A DNA stretch of 64,000 bases from positions 2,024,643-2,088,642 of the forward strand of contig NZ_JBCFBO010000001.1 of assembly GCF_038562635.1 (NCBI RefSeq), written 5' to 3'. Made by a program: the position numbers and the translations under genes. A model generated the notes under the pieces. It searched no databases and was not told the origin of the DNA. It saw only the letters and a list, made by a program, of their open reading frames with translations. Below, piece by piece: positions 28,711-38,690 of this stretch; position 1 is the first letter of the stretch, and every line of letters starts with the position of its first letter. This stretch comes from Methanobacterium sp. Lineage in GTDB: Archaea > Methanobacteriota > Methanobacteria > Methanobacteriales > Methanobacteriaceae.

Positions 28711-29443
28711 TTGAGAATCACCTCCTGTTTTTTTAGAAGAAATTCAAATCTTTAATAGCTATATTAACATTTTTTGGGCGATTTTTATGAATTCACTACA
28801 TCTAAAAGAATGTGAATTATAGTAAAACATTTGTACTAATAGTGAACTGTTTGTGGGTACTATCACACGTTTATTAAAGAATTTGAATAGTTATGTGATT
28901 TGACTAATATTTTCAGTTCCATTTCAATAATTCATACTATAAAGTTTGGTACGTTATGCACAAAACGAAAAGAAGTATATCTACTTTTATTTAGTAATAT
29001 AATAACATATTATATTATTAATAAACAAATAATTTTGATAAATCAATTTATATGGCATAAAGATCGTTTTAAAAGTACACTTATACTTAAAATAATCTTT
29101 TAGACTATTTAAATAATATAAATAAATAAAATAGCTTTTAAGTTCTAAATAATGTTTATTTGTGCACTTTAATTACTTTAAAAGTTATATATAAATTTTA
29201 TTTATTAAATTAAATTTGCAGTAATTTTATAAAATCAGAATAGGAACGTATATATTCATAATACTTTAATAAAACTATTTTAAGCTCAATTAAGTATTAT
29301 CCATATGCATATTAGTTATAAATTAATAATAGGAGAGATAATGGATGTATATCTACAAAATAGGTTAAATTAAGAAATTTTTATATAATGAAATTTAAAA
29401 AGAAAAAAAAGTAAAAGATGAATTTTACTATCTCGTGCGTTAC
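28711..29443. other. 733-bp AT-rich region between the two adhesin-like genes
   Basis: The first ~260 bases upstream of the 2114-residue gene are duplicated upstream of the paralog at 32156-32410. The rest is low-complexity AT sequence. A 67-codon frame at 28900-29103 lacks a ribosome site and looks spurious. No RNA gene was recognised. Confidence 0.55.
28796..28980 (-). repeat. Duplicated adhesin upstream region, copy 1
   Basis: This segment shares long stretches with 32229-32395, including TAGTAAAACATTTGTACTAA and TCACACGTTTATTAAAGA, and lies the same distance from the start codon. It probably holds the common promoter and control sites of the two adhesin genes. Boundaries are approximate. 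Confidence 0.7.
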
Positions 29444-32155
29444 TTACGTTATGACTGCAGTTCCTTTTATAGATGCAACAGTTGTCAATTTGACATTTGA
29501 GACTATTGCTTGTTCAACTACATGCAGCACGACCTTAGAACCGCTTTTTAAATTACCGATAGTCCATACTCCTGTTTTAGAGTTATACTGGATGTTCTTG
29601 TCTTTGGATATGTATTTGAATCCTTTAGGCATTTTAAGGGTTACAGTAACGTTTTTAGCGTTCATTGGCCCGTAATTGTATGCTGTTATTGTAAAAGTAA
29701 CTTTTTGATTATATTTAGGGTGTGCATTGCTCACTGATAGCTTTACAGCTAGATCCGCTGCTGGTCCAATTTTCACGATTGCAGCTGCATTGTTGTTGCT
29801 GGATTTTTGATCGTAGTTGTTTCCAGTTATGGTGACAGTGTTAGTTACCTTAGTGTTTGGAGCGGTAGCTTGTGCCACTATGTTAAGTACTGCATTTTCT
29901 CCGTTTGCTAAGTTTCCGATGGTCCATATTCCTGTTATGGGATTATATGTTCCTTTACCACTGGCTGATATGAATTTTAACCCTGTAGGTAATTTATCAG
30001 CGACTTTAACTCCTGTAGCATTATCTGGTCCGTAGTTGTGTGCGGTTATGGTAAATGTAACCTTCTGCAGGTACTTAGGATTTGCATTGTTTACAGTTTT
30101 GGTAATTCCTAGATCTGAAGCGAGTTTTACAGTTATTGTTGAGTTATTTCGGTTGTTGGTTGAGTTTTGGTCGTAGTTAGTCCCGTTTATGGATACAATG
30201 TTAGTTATTTTGGTGTTTGATGTAATTACCTGTGCTATAATTTTTAGTATTGCATCTTTCCCGTTTGCCAGGCTTCCGATTGTCCATGTTCCTGTTGTGG
30301 GGTTATATGTTCCAGTGCCACTGGAAGATATGAATTTTAACCCTGCTGGTAGTTTATCTGTTACTTTTACTCCGGTTGCCGTGTTTGGTCCGTTGTTGTG
30401 TGCTGTTAATGTGTATGTGACATTTTGCAGGTAATTTGGACAGTTATTGTTTACTGTTTTAGTAATTTTTAAATCTGAAGCTGCACCTACAGTTATAGTT
30501 GAATTGGATTGATCATTATTAGGATCTGGATCGTAGTTAGCCCCTGTTATATTGGCTATGTTGGTTATTTTGGTGTTTGATGCGATGACCTGTGCTATGA
30601 TATTTAATGTTGCTTCTGCTCCATTTTTTAGTGTTCCGATTGTCCATATTCCTTTTGTAGTATTGTAAGTACCGTTACCATTAGCTGATATAAATTTTAA
30701 CCCTGCTGGTAGTTTATCTGTTACTATTACGCCTGCTGCTGTATCTGGCCCGTTGTTATGTACTTTTAATGTGTAAGTTATGTTTTGAAGGTAGTTTGGA
30801 TGTGTATTGTTCACTGTTTTGGTCACTTCAAGATCGGAAGTGTTTACGTGTAGTCCTCCTACAGGAACCTGTGCTTCGGCTTCAACGTGGCCGATAATCA
30901 GATTAACCAGGCCTCCTCCAAGAATGTCAAGAACTTGTAGTCTTAATGCATCACCTGATACTTTGGCATAAGTACCGTCGGCGGAAGTATTTGTTTTTTG
31001 GCTGCCTAGGGATAGGGTTAATATACCTGGAATTTCAATCCCTGCTTTTAATTGGTCCAGAGTAACAGTCGCACCTAAGAGTTTTACGGATGCTACATGC
31101 CAATTGAAAGTTGCAGATGCTCCTCCTGGTTTCCCATTAACTGAAGCTGTCGCGCTTGTTTGTAATGCTTCAATTTCCAGTAATTTATCACCTAAAAGTG
31201 TTACAGTTATGTTGGCTACTCCTGCTTTTGAAGTGCTCAATAAGATTCCTGTATTAAAATCGGGTATTACGCTGCTGCTTGAACCTACTGCACCTACATT
31301 TAATGATAATATGTGGAGTGCTTTTAAAAGTGTTATATCCAGATCAATTGATGCGAGGGTACTTGTTCCACTTGCAGATGGGGGGTTGGCGCTTGAATTT
31401 GATTCAGCACTTAAAAGGCCTATATTGAGTCCTAAGTTATTTAAAATTTTGTTTAAAGTGGAATTAGTTGTTGGAAGCAGTCCTCCAGATTTATAACCTT
31501 CATTTCCTGTTGAGTATACATCCAATAGTCCAGATAATAGACTGGCCGTTAGAAGTTTGATTTCTAGAGAGGATCCGCCTCCTGTGGAATAAGTTGTGGA
31601 ATTGCTATTTGCCCATGCACTTGATTTTCCTGCATATATGTCTAATAATATTTTAGGTAATGCACCTATGTTTAACACATAACTTGAAGCATTACCGCTG
31701 TATTTAAGCAGTTTGTAAAGTTTAAAATCTGCAATACCGTAAAGATTAGGATCGCTTAGATTTGAACTGTGTTTAACTGTCACTATTTTAGATATTGGCA
31801 TATATCCTAGTTTGCTTGCGATTATCGTGTAAGTTGTATTGGAATTAATGAAGTTTAAGGAGTATGTACCGTCATTGTGAGTTGTAGTTTGGGCTACCTG
31901 CGTGTTGTTTTGAATAACTTTTATTGTGACGTTTCCAAGGCCTTTGTTGGTAGAATTATCCTTGACTACTCCCGATATTAGGGGATCTGGAACCTGGCTG
32001 CTGGTACTTTTTACACTTGTTGTTGATTGTAAAGAGTGAAAACTAGAATTACTGTTATTGGCCGTTATATTGGTCGTGTCTGCTGCTGAAACTGTACTGC
32101 AAAGACTCAATGTAAAAATGCAAACTAATACTAATATTATTCTTTTGATATTCAT
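29444..32155 (-). CDS. Adhesin-like surface protein with 4 DUF11 repeats (903 residues)
   Basis: It has the same domain order as the 2114-residue neighbour: signal peptide (STVSA|ADTT), carboxypeptidase-regulatory-like domain, ~300-residue shared region, then four DUF11 repeats opening DLEVTKTV, DLKITKTV, DLGITKTV and DLAVKLSV. The last repeat is almost identical at the DNA level to the last repeat of the neighbour. The ATG at 32155 has GGAGGTGAT 7 nt upstream; a 12-codon extension to 32191 would swallow that site. No membrane anchor is visible at the C-terminus. Confidence 0.9.
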   Translation of the reverse strand: MNIKRIILVLVCIFTLSLCSTVSAADTTNITANNSNSSFHSLQSTTSVKSTSSQVPDPLISGVVKDNSTNKGLGNVTIKVIQNNTQVAQTTTHNDGTYSLNFINSNTTYTIIASKLGYMPISKIVTVKHSSNLSDPNLYGIADFKLYKLLKYSGNASSYVLNIGALPKILLDIYAGKSSAWANSNSTTYSTGGGSSLEIKLLTASLLSGLLDVYSTGNEGYKSGGLLPTTNSTLNKILNNLGLNIGLLSAESNSSANPPSASGTSTLASIDLDITLLKALHILSLNVGAVGSSSSVIPDFNTGILLSTSKAGVANITVTLLGDKLLEIEALQTSATASVNGKPGGASATFNWHVASVKLLGATVTLDQLKAGIEIPGILTLSLGSQKTNTSADGTYAKVSGDALRLQVLDILGGGLVNLIIGHVEAEAQVPVGGLHVNTSDLEVTKTVNNTHPNYLQNITYTLKVHNNGPDTAAGVIVTDKLPAGLKFISANGNGTYNTTKGIWTIGTLKNGAEATLNIIAQVIASNTKITNIANITGANYDPDPNNDQSNSTITVGAASDLKITKTVNNNCPNYLQNVTYTLTAHNNGPNTATGVKVTDKLPAGLKFISSSGTGTYNPTTGTWTIGSLANGKDAILKIIAQVITSNTKITNIVSINGTNYDQNSTNNRNNSTITVKLASDLGITKTVNNANPKYLQKVTFTITAHNYGPDNATGVKVADKLPTGLKFISASGKGTYNPITGIWTIGNLANGENAVLNIVAQATAPNTKVTNTVTITGNNYDQKSSNNNAAAIVKIGPAADLAVKLSVSNAHPKYNQKVTFTITAYNYGPMNAKNVTVTLKMPKGFKYISKDKNIQYNSKTGVWTIGNLKSGSKVVLHVVEQAIVSNVKLTTVASIKGTAVIT

Positions 32156-32652
32156 TTGAAAATCACCTCCTGTTTTTTTAAAAAAATTCAAATCTTTAAT
32201 GTAGGCTTGGCCATTTTTGTCAGAGATAGAAATGTGAAATATAGTAAAACATTTGTACTAATTGTAAACTGTTTGTGAGTGTTATCACACGTTTATTAAA
32301 GAGTTTGAATGGTTTAGTGATTTGACTTCTTTTCAGTTTCAATAGTCCATACTATAAAATTTAATACGTTATTCACAAAACAAAAACAAGCATATATGCA
32401 CATATTTGGGGGTATTATATAATATTAGATTATTAATTAAAGATTTATTTTAAAAAATTAATTTATATTATCTGTTAGCTATTTCAAAACTTTAAATGAG
32501 GATTAAAACTAGTTTTAGTTGATATGAAGTGGTAACTTTGTAAAATAAGTTATAAATAACTAATTTTTACACTTGAAATTGACCTCTGGAATAGGTGAGA
32601 GAACCCTATTATTTTTTTATAGTTTAAAACATAAAATAATAAGGGAATAATT
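32156..32652. other. Divergent intergenic region upstream of adhesin paralog and FAD protein
   Basis: This 497-bp stretch contains the second copy of the adhesin upstream region (32229-32395) on the adhesin side. On the other side it carries the promoter of the FAD-dependent protein, with an AT-rich TATA-like stretch near 32610-32640. No gene was seen. Confidence 0.55.
32229..32395 (-). repeat. Duplicated adhesin upstream region, copy 2
   Basis: It matches 28796-28980 with scattered substitutions and small gaps; TAGTAAAACATTTGTACTAA and TCACACGTTTATTAAAGA are kept. Conservation beyond the ribosome site in non-coding DNA suggests shared regulation or a fairly recent tandem duplication. Confidence 0.7.
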
Positions 32653-34041
32653 ATGGAATATGATGTTGTGATAATTGGTGCAGGACCTGCAGGGCTGCTT
32701 GCAGCAGCTAAGTTAGCTGATCATCTTAAAGTTGTTTTAGTAGATAAAGGGAGGGGGATGGAAGGAAGAGCATGCGCTGCCCTTAAAAATAGCACCTGTA
32801 GAAAATGCAAACCCTGTAATATAACTGGAGGACTTGGTGGAGCCGGAGGGCTTTCTGACGGCAAGCTCAATTTAAGGCCGGATATAGGCGGTAACCTTGA
32901 AGAGTTTGTAAGCAATGAAGAAGCGTGGAATATTATAACTGAAATAGATGACTTTTTTTTAAGACATGGTGCCCCAGATGAGCTGTATTCTCCATCTAAA
33001 GGAGATACATCTGAAATTTTAAAGAGATCTGCAGCAGCTGGAATTAAATTTATCCCAATAGTCCAGAGGCACATTGGATCAGATAAGACACCTGCTGTCA
33101 TAAACTCCATAAGGAAAGAACTTGAAAGTAAGGGTGTTGTTTTTTTACTTGAAACTGAAGTTTTGGACATTCTTGCGGGTACTGAAATAAAAGGAGTAAT
33201 TGCACGGGATAAATCTGGAAATAAATTTGAAATAGAATGTGACTATGTACTAGCGGCACCTGGAAGAGTTGGTGCATACTGGCTCTCAGATCAGCTTAAA
33301 AAGCTTAAAATTCCTATAAAATACAACCCTGTTGATATTGGAGTTAGAGTTGAGGTTCCACAAATTGTAATGGAATCTATAACTGAAATAGAATGGGATC
33401 CCAAATTTCACATAACAACAAAAACATATGACGACTTTGTAAGAACTTTCTGTGTATGCCCTAAAGGGTTCGTTGTTGAAGAAGTATATGATAGTTTTGT
33501 TGGTGTAAATGGGCATTCTATGCGTGAAAAATTATCTGAAAATACTAACTTTGCATTTTTAGTTAGGGTAGAATTAACTGAACCTGTTGAAAATACCTCA
33601 GCATATGCATTTTCAGTTGCAAGCATTGCTAACATACTTGGGGGTGGAAAACCCATCATTCAAAGACTGGGAGATCTTAAAAGAGGCAGGAGATCAACAT
33701 GGAAACGGATTGAAAAAAGCCATGTTATTCCAACATTTAACAATGTGGTGCCGGGCGATATTGCTATGGCCCTACCAAATAGGCTGGTCGTAAATATTAT
33801 CGAAGGTCTTGATGCATTGAATGAAGTTATTCCTGGAGTAACATCTGATTCAACACTTCTTTATGCTCCAGAAATTAAACTGTATGCCATGAGAACGGAA
33901 GTAGATCGAGGGCTGAAAACTGGTATTGAAGGACTTTATGTGGCAGGAGATGGGGCAGGAGTTTCAAGAGGGATCGTTGGAGCTGCTGCAACTGGTATTA
34001 TAGCTTCAAATGATATTTTAAGAGAAATTAACACCATTTAA
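32653..34041 (+). CDS. FAD-dependent dehydrogenase (COG2509-type)
   Basis: The N-terminal dinucleotide-binding motif is VVIIGAGPAGLLAA. It is followed by a cysteine-rich insert CRKCKPCNITGGLGGAGGLSDGKL, of which GGLGGAGGLSDGKL is the typical signature of these uncharacterised FAD dehydrogenases. The C-terminus has the FAD-closing motif GLYVAGDGAGVSRGIVGAAATG. The substrate is unknown; the CxxCxxC-like insert may bind a metal. It is monocistronic. Confidence 0.82.
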   Translation: MEYDVVIIGAGPAGLLAAAKLADHLKVVLVDKGRGMEGRACAALKNSTCRKCKPCNITGGLGGAGGLSDGKLNLRPDIGGNLEEFVSNEEAWNIITEIDDFFLRHGAPDELYSPSKGDTSEILKRSAAAGIKFIPIVQRHIGSDKTPAVINSIRKELESKGVVFLLETEVLDILAGTEIKGVIARDKSGNKFEIECDYVLAAPGRVGAYWLSDQLKKLKIPIKYNPVDIGVRVEVPQIVMESITEIEWDPKFHITTKTYDDFVRTFCVCPKGFVVEEVYDSFVGVNGHSMREKLSENTNFAFLVRVELTEPVENTSAYAFSVASIANILGGGKPIIQRLGDLKRGRRSTWKRIEKSHVIPTFNNVVPGDIAMALPNRLVVNIIEGLDALNEVIPGVTSDSTLLYAPEIKLYAMRTEVDRGLKTGIEGLYVAGDGAGVSRGIVGAAATGIIASNDILREINTI

Positions 34042-34239
34042 TTCTATAAATGGATATAAAATAATAAATATTCTAATAAAAGAGTTTTAATATTTAATTA
34101 AATATTATAATGCCTATTTTTACATGTTTAACCTTATTTTGAGCTATTTTTGGATAAAAGGCATAAATTTATATCATATGTTATTAAAAATATATGTATT
34201 AGATTTAGGGACTCTGAAATAACTATTAGGAGGATTAAA

Positions 34240-34716
34240 ATGAGAAGTCTGTTTGCGGGGATACTGGCCATAATTCTTGGTCTTATAGTTATTGCGTTTC
34301 CGTTTTTAACAGCGGTAACAGTCAGCATATTTGCGGGTGTTGTGGTACTTTTAATAGCAATATGGCTGCTTATACTGGGAATATCTGAGCTAGAAATAAG
34401 CAGAACAACAGGTATATTGAATTTGGTACTGGGTATTATAGCCCTGATAATAGCAATTGGTTTGATTATAAACCCTACCTTACTCAGCTTTATAGCAGGA
34501 TTGACACTGTCTATAGCAGGTATATTCCTGATAATAGCAGGTTTAATATCGTTAGTAGATGGAATGCACCGAAAAATGGCATGGGCCGGAGTTTTAGGTA
34601 TAGTCCTTGGTATTATCTACCTTATATTGGGCTTATTTGCATTTAATCCAGTTAACTTGGGATTCTTAATAGGTATCTGGCTAGTTATAACTGGTATATT
34701 CAAATTAGTAGAATGA
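34240..34716 (+). CDS. DUF308/HdeD-like membrane protein
   Basis: The 158 residues form about six short hydrophobic helices arranged as two similar three-helix halves with glycine-rich turns (IILGLIVIAFPFLT, NLVLGIIALIIAIGLIINP, GVLGIVLGIIYLILGLFAFNP), the layout of the HdeD/DUF308 family. The start at 34240 has AGGAGG 6 nt upstream; an earlier in-frame ATG at 34150 would add 30 charged residues of no clear value. The role in archaea is unknown. Confidence 0.8.
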   Translation: MRSLFAGILAIILGLIVIAFPFLTAVTVSIFAGVVVLLIAIWLLILGISELEISRTTGILNLVLGIIALIIAIGLIINPTLLSFIAGLTLSIAGIFLIIAGLISLVDGMHRKMAWAGVLGIVLGIIYLILGLFAFNPVNLGFLIGIWLVITGIFKLVE

Positions 34717-34844
34717 ATTTAAAGAGTGGTAATTAATTACCACATATTTTGTTTTAAAACATTTATTCCGTTAAAAACTTCTAAATTAGTCAGTAATCTG
34801 TTTAAAAGCATTAAAAAGTTTAAAATAATTTTGAGAAACAGTAG

Positions 34845-35276
34845 CTATTTTTTACGGACAATTACTGCAGTTCCATAGGCTAAAATTTCCTGCATTACAT
34901 TTGAAACTTCATTGGAATCATACCGAACGCTTATTATAGCATTGGCACCCATTTGCTGTGCATGATCTATCATCCTGTACACTGCTTCGTCCCTTGACTC
35001 TTCCATCATCTTGACGTATTCCTTTATTTCTCCACCAAACATGGAACGTATTCCTGCACCTACCTGCCCGCCTACACCTCTACTGCGGACAGTCAGCCCG
35101 TAACAAAAGCCTTTAGTTTCAACAACTTCATATCCCGGGACATGGTTCGAGCTTACCACTATAAAACTCTGCTGTAACCCTCCCTCGTCATTGTTTATAG
35201 GCATTTCGCCCTCTTGGGAAGTATTTCCTTTCCTTCTTTCTTCAAGTTTCCTTTGTATTTCCTCATTTGAGACCAT
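34845..35276 (-). CDS. YbjQ/UPF0145 family protein
   Basis: After a charged N-terminal helix (SNEEIQRKLEERRKG) the domain follows the YbjQ pattern: VPGYEVVETKGFCYGLTVRS, a glycine-rich stretch, EEYxK-type helix with SRDEAVYRMIDHAQQMGANAI (GANAI is the hallmark) and VxYD. These proteins form pentameric rings of unknown function. The ATG at 35276 is preferred over a TTG at 35285. Confidence 0.85.
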   Translation of the reverse strand: MVSNEEIQRKLEERRKGNTSQEGEMPINNDEGGLQQSFIVVSSNHVPGYEVVETKGFCYGLTVRSRGVGGQVGAGIRSMFGGEIKEYVKMMEESRDEAVYRMIDHAQQMGANAIISVRYDSNEVSNVMQEILAYGTAVIVRKK

Positions 35277-35395
35277 GGGAACCAACTCATTTACTAAACT
35301 ACAGTTATATTTGTCCGGTTAGATTTAAATCTTTATATTCTTAGGTAAAAAATTAGTTAATGATTGAATTTTATTAACATCCTTTTAAATGCAAT

Positions 35396-36583
35396 TCACC
35401 GGCAAATAATACTTATAATATCTCCACTTTTAAGTTCGTAGTCGCTGCTCACCCTCATGCAACTCCTCGCGTCCATAGCATGCATGAAACTCTCACCAAT
35501 ATCTGTATGGATTACGTAAGCTAAATCCCTTGGTTTTGACCCTGTCCTAATTAGAATAGCGTCTGGAAGCACGTTACCTTTGCCGTCGCACATCTTATGT
35601 TCGTCTTCAACAGGGAAAACAACGATCATCTTTAAAAGGTCAAAAATTACCGCGTTTAACGCTTCTTGTACTCCAGTACTTCCATATTTATTGAGTACAT
35701 GTTCCTTAATATAATTCAAGGCTTTTTTCTGGGCATCGCTTAATTTTTCAGGATCTACTATTTCAAAGTCTGAGTCTCCAGAAGTATAATTTATTAAACC
35801 TGCTTCGGCAGCTTTTACCAGAGCTAATTCTGATTCAGCAGATGCGGGAATTACATTTTCGTATTTTTCCTGCAGGCGTTTCACGTTTTCCTCTGCAGTT
35901 GGAAGGTCTGCCTTGTTGGCAACTATGAGCATTGGTTTAGCTATACGCAGCAGAACAGCTAAAAATTCCTGCATGTCTTTATCTTCCCATGCATGATATT
36001 CTGTAGGAATAGACCTTTTTGCTTCAAGGATATCCTCTAATGATATTCCAATCCCGCTGAGCTGGTCATGTATAATTCTAGCAAAATCAACCTTCTCTGC
36101 CTGGGCCTTTCTTATTAACCGGCTCCAGTTTTTCTTCAATATCCCAAAGAGCCACATGGTTATTTCATGCTCTAAGAAGTCCACGTCTTCAAGTGGATCA
36201 TGAGAACCTGCGTCTACAGGTCGTCCTTCTTCATCAGTTGATCCTGAAGCGTCTATTATATGTATAAATGCTCCAGATTGTCTTAAATCATCTAAAAACT
36301 TATTTCCAAGTCCACGTCCTTCGTGAGCTCCTGGAACTAACCCTGCAACATCTATGAGTTCTACAGGTATCATCCGGGTCCCGTCAACACATTTTGAGTT
36401 TCGGGGATTGCATATAATCTCTAGTTTTGTACATGGGCATTTTGTTGTGACATAGGCAACTGCTTTATTTGCATCTATGGTTGTGAATGGATAACTTGCA
36501 ACTTCAACCTGACTTAAAGTTGCTGAATTAAAAAATGAAGATTTTCCGACGTTTGGCTTTCCTGTTACTCCGATCTGTAGCAT
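35396..36583 (-). CDS. Archaeal YchF/Obg-related GTPase or ATPase
   Basis: Nucleotide-binding motifs are clear: GKPNVGKSSFFN (G1), DVAGLVPGAHEGRGLGNKF (G3) and NKAD (G4); a C-terminal TGS domain ends SGDIISIICR. A cysteine pair in TTKCPCTKLEIICNP sits near the switch, as in the archaeal group. It probably acts on ribosomes. The ATG at 36583 follows GTGAT at 4 nt; a GTG at 36592 is part of the ribosome site. Confidence 0.88.
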   Translation of the reverse strand: MLQIGVTGKPNVGKSSFFNSATLSQVEVASYPFTTIDANKAVAYVTTKCPCTKLEIICNPRNSKCVDGTRMIPVELIDVAGLVPGAHEGRGLGNKFLDDLRQSGAFIHIIDASGSTDEEGRPVDAGSHDPLEDVDFLEHEITMWLFGILKKNWSRLIRKAQAEKVDFARIIHDQLSGIGISLEDILEAKRSIPTEYHAWEDKDMQEFLAVLLRIAKPMLIVANKADLPTAEENVKRLQEKYENVIPASAESELALVKAAEAGLINYTSGDSDFEIVDPEKLSDAQKKALNYIKEHVLNKYGSTGVQEALNAVIFDLLKMIVVFPVEDEHKMCDGKGNVLPDAILIRTGSKPRDLAYVIHTDIGESFMHAMDARSCMRVSSDYELKSGDIISIICR

Positions 36584-36733
36584 TTTTATCACGTTCTATT
36601 TATTCTTTTTATCAGTTTAATATTGAGGTGAGGTAGCAGATAACATTTGTGGAAATTAATTTAATTAATTTAAGCATGTATAATGGAGAAAAGTAGTGTA
36701 TAACACTGATAACTGGATAATTAATTAAAAAAT

Positions 36734-38503
36734 TTAGGTAAGGATGTATTTTTTCCCGTACCGTGTTTCATATGTGTAATATAGTTTATAGGTCCATTTA
36801 TAAGTCCAGTAGTAGTGCCATTTTCCATGGCGTTTGTACCAGTGTTTGTACCATTTCTTGTACCATTTTTTATGTGAAACCTTTGCTTTGTAGCTGTATT
36901 TTACTGTCCGGTAAATTTTGTATTTATCCGTGTAAACATATGACAATGTACCTGACCTGTCAATGGCCATGAATTTGATGGTTTGGCTGGTTTTAAGGAT
37001 AATAGGGCCTGTATAAATCAGACTGTTTTTTGTAGGGTTACTTCCATTCAGCGTATAATAAATAGTTGCAGGTTCACTTGAGGTTAAGGTTACATTTAAT
37101 GGACTGTAGTAAGAGCCTCCTTTTAGATTAACCCTTACTGTGGGGGCTGTGGAATCTGTTATTATGTTTGTCAAAGCTTTGAGAGCGTTGATTCTGCCTC
37201 CAGTTAAGATTTTCCCTGCTAAAGAACTTATATAATCTACGTTATTTAAAATGGTGTATTTTATTTGAAGGGCAGTTAGATCTGGCCTTATTGACTTAAT
37301 GAGTCCTGCAAGCCCTGTTACATAGGGTACGGCCATCGAAGTTCCTTGCATATATCCGTACTGTGATCCGGGCAATGTGCTGCATATATGTGTTCCGGGA
37401 GCAGCTACATCAACTGAATTTAATCCATAATCTGAAAAAGATGCAAGAGCATCGCTTGTATCGGTTGCTGCAACTGAAATTATGTTTTTACTTGTAAAGC
37501 ATGCAGGGTAGACTGGTGAAATATCATCATTTGCGCCACAGCCTCTATTTCCTGCAGCACAGACTACAAGGGCAGAAGAAGCATCAATTACATCTTTAAG
37601 GGCTTGGGAGTATTCACTTCCTCCCCATGAACAGCTTATTATGCTTGCTCCCATCTTGGTTGCATAGCGTATTGCAGATACAGCATCATCTACGTACCCG
37701 TTCCCTTCATTATCAAGGAATTTTAGGGACATGATGGTGGCGCTCCACATAACTCCTGTAACTCCTTTGGAGTTGTTACCCGCAGCTGCAATAATCCCTG
37801 CTACATGGGTGCCATGCCCGTCATCATCGGAGATATTGCTATTGCCGCTGATGAAATTCCATCCATAAACATCATCTATATATCCATTGTGGTCGTCATC
37901 AATGCCATTTCCAGGTATTTCGCCTTTATTTATCCATATATTGGCTTTAAGATCGGGGTGATTTAGATCAATTCCAGAATCAATTACTGCAATTATAACT
38001 TTATGTGATCCAGTTGTGATATTCCATGCCTCTGAGGCATTGACCTGAGAAAGTCCCCATTGATAATCATAGTAAGTGTCATCCGGAATAGAATTTTCTG
38101 CATAGGCATAATTGGGTTCTGCATAAATTACGTTAGAATTTTTTTTATACTTTGCTATTGCATCCTTTAGGGACATATTTGCAGGTATTCTAACCAGTTG
38201 TAATCCTTTTACATCACTGTATTCTTTTATTACAGTAGCTCCAATTTGGAGGTTAACCATTTTGGAAATTTTTTGGTAACTGGCTTTGCTGCTGTACTTA
38301 AATTTAACAAAAAGCTCATTTTTTTTGTAATTTATAGAACTAGTATTTTTTGAGGTTGAATTGATTACTATATTTGAAGAATTAGAGGTTGAAGATAGAT
38401 TAATACTATCATTTGTATCAGAAACATTTGAGGCGCTAGCTACGCTACAAAATGTAAATAATGAAATTAATACCAGTATCAACAGTATTATATGTTTTTT
38501 CAA
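36734..38503 (-). CDS. Secreted subtilisin-like serine protease with aromatic/basic C-terminal tail
   Basis: The order is: signal peptide (ending ASA|SNV), an I9-like propeptide (about 60-135), and an S8 catalytic domain with Asp175 (IAVIDSGIDLNHPD), His230 (DGHGTHVAG), Asn319 (CAAGNRG) and Ser389 (GTSMAVPY). Then comes a chitobiase-like beta domain (about 460-530, YYTLNGSNPT) and a ~60-residue tail crowded with Trp, Tyr, Lys and His (KKWYKKWYKHWYKRHGKW). The tail may bind the cell wall. The start is a TTG with GGGGA 5 nt upstream. It may mature surface proteins such as the neighbouring adhesins; that is inference. Confidence 0.9.
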   Translation of the reverse strand: MKKHIILLILVLISLFTFCSVASASNVSDTNDSINLSSTSNSSNIVINSTSKNTSSINYKKNELFVKFKYSSKASYQKISKMVNLQIGATVIKEYSDVKGLQLVRIPANMSLKDAIAKYKKNSNVIYAEPNYAYAENSIPDDTYYDYQWGLSQVNASEAWNITTGSHKVIIAVIDSGIDLNHPDLKANIWINKGEIPGNGIDDDHNGYIDDVYGWNFISGNSNISDDDGHGTHVAGIIAAAGNNSKGVTGVMWSATIMSLKFLDNEGNGYVDDAVSAIRYATKMGASIISCSWGGSEYSQALKDVIDASSALVVCAAGNRGCGANDDISPVYPACFTSKNIISVAATDTSDALASFSDYGLNSVDVAAPGTHICSTLPGSQYGYMQGTSMAVPYVTGLAGLIKSIRPDLTALQIKYTILNNVDYISSLAGKILTGGRINALKALTNIITDSTAPTVRVNLKGGSYYSPLNVTLTSSEPATIYYTLNGSNPTKNSLIYTGPIILKTSQTIKFMAIDRSGTLSYVYTDKYKIYRTVKYSYKAKVSHKKWYKKWYKHWYKRHGKWHYYWTYKWTYKLYYTYETRYGKKYILT

Positions 38504-38690
38504 CAGCTTCCCCTTTATTTAATTTATTATAATTCAGTTTATATTATGTTAAATCCAGTATATAATAATTTCTTATATTTAAATGCTTTAATGACGGTGA
38601 TGAGCATTTTTAAGTTTTAAAATAATAAAATTTAGGCATATATGTATTAATATGAAATTTCATACATGCAGTGTCTTAAACATTTTAAAA

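Noticed and set aside
28900..29103. 67-codon plus-strand frame between the adhesin genes
   Set aside because: AT-rich low-complexity sequence with no ribosome site and no recognisable protein features.
22373..31496. Many plus-strand frames opposite the adhesin genes
   Set aside because: They repeat in step with the DUF11 units and are antisense shadows of the repeats.
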